Source of the DNA: Mycobacterium kansasii ATCC 12478
GTDB lineage: Bacteria; Actinomycetota; Actinomycetes; Mycobacteriales; Mycobacteriaceae
DNA: 64,000 nt
Assembly (NCBI RefSeq): GCF_000157895.3
Contig: NC_022663.1
Location: 496,001-560,000 of the forward strand
Reading direction: 5' to 3'
Part shown: one piece after another, positions 60,601 through 64,000 of the stretch
Layout: each line of letters starts with the position of its first letter
Position numbering within the stretch: position 1 is the stretch's first letter
The notes under the pieces: model-generated
What the model was told of the DNA's origin: nothing
What the model saw: only the letters and a program-made list of their open reading frames with translations
Database searches by the model: none
Program-made: the position numbers and the translations under genes

Positions 60601-63600
60601 CAATACCGGGGACTACAACCTGGGCAGCGGCAACGTCGGCAACCTGAACCTGGGCAGCGGCAACCTCGGCAGCACCAACCTCGGTAGCGGCAATATCGGC
60701 AACGGCAATATCGGCTTCGCCCACAACGGTGACGGCAATCTCGGCCTCGGCAACACCGGCAGCCACAACATCGGCGCGGGCAACACCGGCGACGGCAACA
60801 TCGGCTTCGGCAACACCGGCAACGGCAACATCGGCATCGGGCTCAGCGGCGACGGCCAGACCGGGTTCGGCGCGCTGAACTCCGGCAGCGGCAACACCGG
60901 CCTGTTCAACTCCGGCACCGACAACGTCGGCATCGCCAACTCCGGCACCGGCAACTGGGGCATCGCCAACTCCGGCAACCACAACACCGGCCTGGCCAAC
61001 GCCGGCAACACCAACACCGGCTGGTTCAACACCGGCCTGGCCAACACCGGCATCGCCAACACCGGCAACTACAACACCGGCAGCTACAACACCGGCGCCA
61101 CCAACACCGGCAGCTTCAACCCCGGCAACACCAACACCGGCCTGTTCAACCCCGGCAGCTACAACACCGGCCTCGCCAACACCGGCAACATCAACACCGG
61201 CGCCTTCAACACCGGCAACATGGACAACGGCTGGTGGTGGCGCGGCGACAGCCAGGGCCTGATCGGCGCTTACTACGCGATCACCGTTCCCGAAATCCCG
61301 CTGAACGTGGTCGCAACCATTCCGATCGACATCCCCATCAAGGCGAGTTTCACCACCACCGTCTACCACGGGATAACGATCGACGACATCCCGTTCGGCA
61401 CCACCGTCACACTCGGTCCCATCCCGGTCTTGCAGGGCACGGTCAATTCGCTGACCATTCCGCCGATTTCGGCCACCGGCCCCGCGCCGGCAATCCAGAT
61501 CGGGAGTCCCGACGGTTCGACGGCGATCGTCATCCCCGTGTCCGCCAGCCTCGGCCCCGCCGACTGGACGATCATCGACATCGGCGGCGCCCCGGGATTC
61601 GGCAACTCGACCACCAGCCCGTCGTCGGGGTTCTTCAATGCCGGCACGGGCACCGCATCGGGCTTCGCCAACTTCGGCGCCGACAACTCGGGTTTGCTCA
61701 ACGCCTCCTCGGGCAGCTCGGGTTACAAGAACGTCGGCGACCTGGTATCGGGCATGGCGAACCTGGGCAACACGGTGTCGGGCTTGCTGAACACGAGCAC
61801 CCTGGACCTCGCGACGCCGGCAAATGTCTCGGGCGTGGCCAATATCGGCGCCAACCTCTCCGGGCTCTACCGCGACAGCGCGGCCGCGATGTCGACCTTC
61901 AACGTGGGGTTCGGCAACGTCGGTACGTTGAACGTGGGCTTCGGAAACATCGGCGACTACAACCTCGGCAGCGGAAACGTCGGGGACCTCAACGTCGGCA
62001 GCGCCAACGTCGGCAACCACAACGTCGGAGGCGCAAATATCGGCAACGTCAACGTCGGTTTCGGCAGCCACGGCCTGCATAACATCGGCTCCGCAAACCT
62101 CGGCAACGACAACTTCGGCCCGGCAAACTTCGGCGACGACAACCGCGGTTTCGCGAACGCCGGCAACGCCAATATCGGCCTTGCCAACACCGGCGACGGC
62201 AATATCGGTCTTGCCAACACCGGCAGCAACAACATCGGCATCGGGCTCACCGGCAACGGCAAAGTCGGGATCGGCGCGCTGAACTCGGGCAGCGGCAACA
62301 CCGGCTTGTTCAACTCCGGCACCGACAATGCCGGCCTGTTCAACTCCGGCACCGGAAACGTCGGCATCGCCAACTCGGGCACCGGGAACTGGGGCATCGG
62401 TAACAGCGGCAGCACCAACACAGGCTTCGGCAATTCCGGAATGGTCAATACGGGGCTCTGGAATGCGGGCAACGTCAACTCGGGTATCGGCAACACGGGC
62501 GACTACAATTCGGGCAGCTTCAACGCCGGCAGCTTCAACACCGCCGGCTTCAACCCGGGCTCCTACAACACGGGTTACTCGAACACCGGTAGCTACAACA
62601 CGGGATTGGCCAACTCGGGCAATGTCGACACCGGCTTGTTCAATTCCGGAAGTTACGACAACGGCATCCTCTGGCGGGGCGATTACCAGGGCCTGCTCGG
62701 CTACAACTACACGATCTATATTCCCGACACCGCCATTCCGGTGAACCTTGACGTGGAAATCCCCATCGATATTCCGATCAGCGCGACATTCGGCATCCTG
62801 ACCATTGAGGGTTTCACCATTCCCAAGTACACCGCCGACATCACCGTGCTGGATGCCGGAACCACCCAGGCCATCAGCGTTGGCCCCCTCACGGTCTCGG
62901 ATATCGTCGTCTCCCTGCCGCCATTAGCGACCACCATCGGCGGTCCGACCACCGCGATCGACATCACCGGTACCGGCGGCATCGGCCCCATCGCGATTCC
63001 GGTCATCGACATTCCGCCAGCGCCGGGCTTCGGGAACTCGACCGTGCTCCCGTCGTCGGGGTTCTTCAACTCCGGTGCCGGCAGCTCGTCGGGATTGGCC
63101 AACGTCGGCCCCAACAACTCCGGCTTCTTCAACGCCTCCGGAAACTCGGGGATCTCGGGCTACAAGAATGTGGGCGACCTGGTCTCGGGCATGGCGAACT
63201 TTGGCAACACCGTGTCGGGTTTGCTCAATACCAGCACCCTGGACCTCGGGACACCGGCCAATGTCTCCGGCGTCGCCAATGTCGGCTCCGACGTCGCGGG
63301 TTTCTTCGGCAATTCCGCCGTCTCCAACCTTGGGTTCGCCAACGACGGCAGCCTCAACGTGGGCAGCGGAAACGTCGGCAACCTCAACGTGGGCAGCGGA
63401 AACGTCGGCACCCACAACGTCGGTGGCGCAAACATCGGCAGCTTCAATGTCGGCTTCGGCAGCCATGGGCTGGACAATTTCGGCTCCGGAAATCTGGGCA
63501 ACGACAACGTGGGCCCGGCCAACGTGGGCGATCACAACCTGGGCGTTGCGAACGCGGGCGACGGAAATGCCGGCTTCGCGAACACCGGCGACCTCAATAT

Positions 63601-64000
63601 CGGCTTTGCGAACACCGGCAGCAACAACATCGGCATCGGGCTCACCGGCAATGGCAAGGTCGGGATCGGCGCGCTGAACTCGGGCAGCGACAACATCGGC
63701 TTGTTCAACTCCGGCACCGGAAATGTCGGCCTGTTGAACTCCGGAAACGGAAACATCGGCATCGCAAACTCGGGCACCGGCAACATCGGCATCGGGAATT
63801 CCGGCACCGCCAACACCGGCGTCGCCAACGCCGGCCGCCACGACACCGGTCTTTGGAATCCGGGCACCGGCAACACCGGCATTGCCAACGCCGGCGCCGA
63901 CAACTCGGGCGCCTACAACACCGGCAGCACCAACACGGGTATCGCGAACCCCGGCAGCTACAACACCGGCAGCTACAACACCGGCAGCACCAACACCGGC
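57494..64000 (+). CDS. PPE-MPTR family protein, partial (runs off the right edge)
   Basis: Open in one frame from ATG 57494 to the edge: 2169 codons without a stop at the places checked. AAGGAG precedes the start. Residues 1-180 are a PPE domain (MDFAGLPPEHNSARMFAGAG; SALAGSAWQGPASAAMADAA). Then come hundreds of pentapeptide-like MPTR units of the N-x-G-x-G-N-x-G type (GSANIGSGNVGSTNLGFGNT). The repeats are interrupted four times by a less repetitive block carrying PGFGNST-PSSGFFN, at 58820, 60242, 61592 and about 63023, so the gene has a larger period of 1.35-1.43 kb. The blocks at 59.9, 61.2 and 62.7 kb include beta-rich stretches such as NINQ/VPIDVESVNPINQTMVVG. The protein is surface-exported by type VII secretion; function unknown. 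Confidence 0.95.
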   Translation, partial: MDFAGLPPEHNSARMFAGAGSAPMLATAAAWQGLAAELGSSAFAFASQTSALAGSAWQGPASAAMADAAATYVGWLNAAAVQAEQAASQARLAAAAFEAARAATVHPAIISVNRARLLRLVAWNVLGQSAPAIAAAEAEYEQMWAQDVAAMFGYHAEASAVAAVLTPFPSTLQALAGLPGPGAGAGLAGTSFAGPAQAVVDPLGRAGLNLGFANAGSGNVGNGNIGSFNIGSANIGSANIGSGNVGSTNLGFGNTGPSLTAASRNIGWGNTGSTNIGFGNTGNANIGFGNTGDGNIGIGLTGDGRAGLGGLNSGTGNVGLFNSGTGNVGIGNSGTGNWGIGNSGNSYNTGIGNSGEANTGVFNSGVANTGVANAGNYNTGSYNPGSTNTGGYNGGSYNTGLLNRGNYNTGVANTGNADTGALISGDYSNGLLWRGNYQGLMAPGFGNSTDMPSSGFFNTGSGSASGIANSGANNSGFFNASDVGISGYYNTGALESGVVNSGNTVSGVFNESLLDVAVPAVVSGVLNTGSDLSGLRGGPSSLNLGFANHGGANIGNANIGDSNFGSGNVGNSNIGRGNVGDTNLGSGNIGSTNIGNGNIGDGNLGFASIGIDNFGSGNLGDYNIGPGNIGAHNRGFWNAGSSNIGFANAGDFNVGFANTGSNNIGVGLSGNGEVGFGALNSGSANIGLFNSGTGNIGLFNSGTGNIGIGNSGTGNWGIGNTGTGNTGIDNSGSLNTGVVNAGSTNTGVSNAGSYNTGFVNAGSTNTGSYNTGQHNTGGFNPGNYDTGYFNSGNVDTGAFNTGNYSNGLFVTGDNQGQISAHLAIDIPTVPIDVESVNPINQTMVVGGQEYTIPGYTYPKTYFLDGDFYLGPVSISSSTVTGPTVTIDIGGPATSIDATVIGALQGGTIQIIDIPAAPGFGNSTASPSSGFFNSGTGSASGFGNAGADTSGFRNLSVGSGGVSGYRNVGSLESGLANWGNTISGVYNTGTQGLTAPGNLSGYANTGTNLAGVLRDSATGTVFNAGLANIGALNVGFGNTGDYNLGSGNVGNLNLGSGNLGSTNLGSGNIGNGNIGFAHNGDGNLGLGNTGSHNIGAGNTGDGNIGFGNTGNGNIGIGLSGDGQTGFGALNSGSGNTGLFNSGTDNVGIANSGTGNWGIANSGNHNTGLANAGNTNTGWFNTGLANTGIANTGNYNTGSYNTGATNTGSFNPGNTNTGLFNPGSYNTGLANTGNINTGAFNTGNMDNGWWWRGDSQGLIGAYYAITVPEIPLNVVATIPIDIPIKASFTTTVYHGITIDDIPFGTTVTLGPIPVLQGTVNSLTIPPISATGPAPAIQIGSPDGSTAIVIPVSASLGPADWTIIDIGGAPGFGNSTTSPSSGFFNAGTGTASGFANFGADNSGLLNASSGSSGYKNVGDLVSGMANLGNTVSGLLNTSTLDLATPANVSGVANIGANLSGLYRDSAAAMSTFNVGFGNVGTLNVGFGNIGDYNLGSGNVGDLNVGSANVGNHNVGGANIGNVNVGFGSHGLHNIGSANLGNDNFGPANFGDDNRGFANAGNANIGLANTGDGNIGLANTGSNNIGIGLTGNGKVGIGALNSGSGNTGLFNSGTDNAGLFNSGTGNVGIANSGTGNWGIGNSGSTNTGFGNSGMVNTGLWNAGNVNSGIGNTGDYNSGSFNAGSFNTAGFNPGSYNTGYSNTGSYNTGLANSGNVDTGLFNSGSYDNGILWRGDYQGLLGYNYTIYIPDTAIPVNLDVEIPIDIPISATFGILTIEGFTIPKYTADITVLDAGTTQAISVGPLTVSDIVVSLPPLATTIGGPTTAIDITGTGGIGPIAIPVIDIPPAPGFGNSTVLPSSGFFNSGAGSSSGLANVGPNNSGFFNASGNSGISGYKNVGDLVSGMANFGNTVSGLLNTSTLDLGTPANVSGVANVGSDVAGFFGNSAVSNLGFANDGSLNVGSGNVGNLNVGSGNVGTHNVGGANIGSFNVGFGSHGLDNFGSGNLGNDNVGPANVGDHNLGVANAGDGNAGFANTGDLNIGFANTGSNNIGIGLTGNGKVGIGALNSGSDNIGLFNSGTGNVGLLNSGNGNIGIANSGTGNIGIGNSGTANTGVANAGRHDTGLWNPGTGNTGIANAGADNSGAYNTGSTNTGIANPGSYNTGSYNTGSTNTG

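Overview
The window is high-GC chromosomal DNA from a slow-growing Mycobacterium. The gene order proteasome (prcA-prcB-pup-dop), mpa, lppK, trmI, hisG-hisE, metH, mshC, cysQ, uppP, lppL, pyrD is the order known around Rv2109c-Rv2139 of M. tuberculosis. PE, PPE, PE_PGRS and PPE-MPTR genes, found only in mycobacteria, confirm the genus. Extra genes absent from the tuberculosis locus (a PKS/NRPS, two sulfatases, an oxidoreductase, a thioesterase, a PE_PGRS/PPE-MPTR block) point to a relative of the M. kansasii / M. marinum type; the species cannot be fixed from the sequence alone.

Left end (1-9.8 kb): an accessory biosynthetic operon on the minus strand, one very large hybrid protein (KS, ACP, aminotransferase, luciferase-like monooxygenase, condensation, adenylation, carrier protein) followed by an unrecognised gene that leaves the window. 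A shortened Kef-type antiporter gene separates it from the core genome.

9.7-20.2 kb: the Pup-proteasome system. prcA, prcB and pup overlap by four bases each, dop lies upstream, and the ATPase mpa is 4 kb away. Between dop and mpa are a 68-bp tandem repeat array, a DUF2314-type gene, a membrane protein and a small conserved gene. lppK and a DUF503 gene follow.

20.2-48.6 kb: mostly housekeeping genes: tRNA m1A58 methyltransferase, a RecB-type nuclease, thioesterase, flavin disulfide oxidoreductase, DUF4126 protein, histidine biosynthesis (hisG, hisE), alpha/beta hydrolase, two adjacent sulfatases, a PPE gene, cobalamin-dependent methionine synthase, a PAC2 protein, a mycothiol operon (mshC, an SDR, an FAD monooxygenase), cysQ, a four-gene uppP operon, lipoprotein LppL, a DUF5703 gene and pyrD. 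A second copy of the 68-bp repeat family lies just upstream of mshC.

48.6-64 kb: a PE/PPE block. Two PE_PGRS genes run on the minus strand and a giant PPE-MPTR gene runs off the right edge on the plus strand. An 1139-bp segment carrying a PE domain, a divergent promoter region and the first 51 codons of the PPE gene is present twice at a spacing of 2548 bp. The left copy leaves a broken PPE fragment, and its junction supplies part of the stop codon of the second PE_PGRS gene. I found no insertion sequence, CRISPR array, rRNA or tRNA gene.
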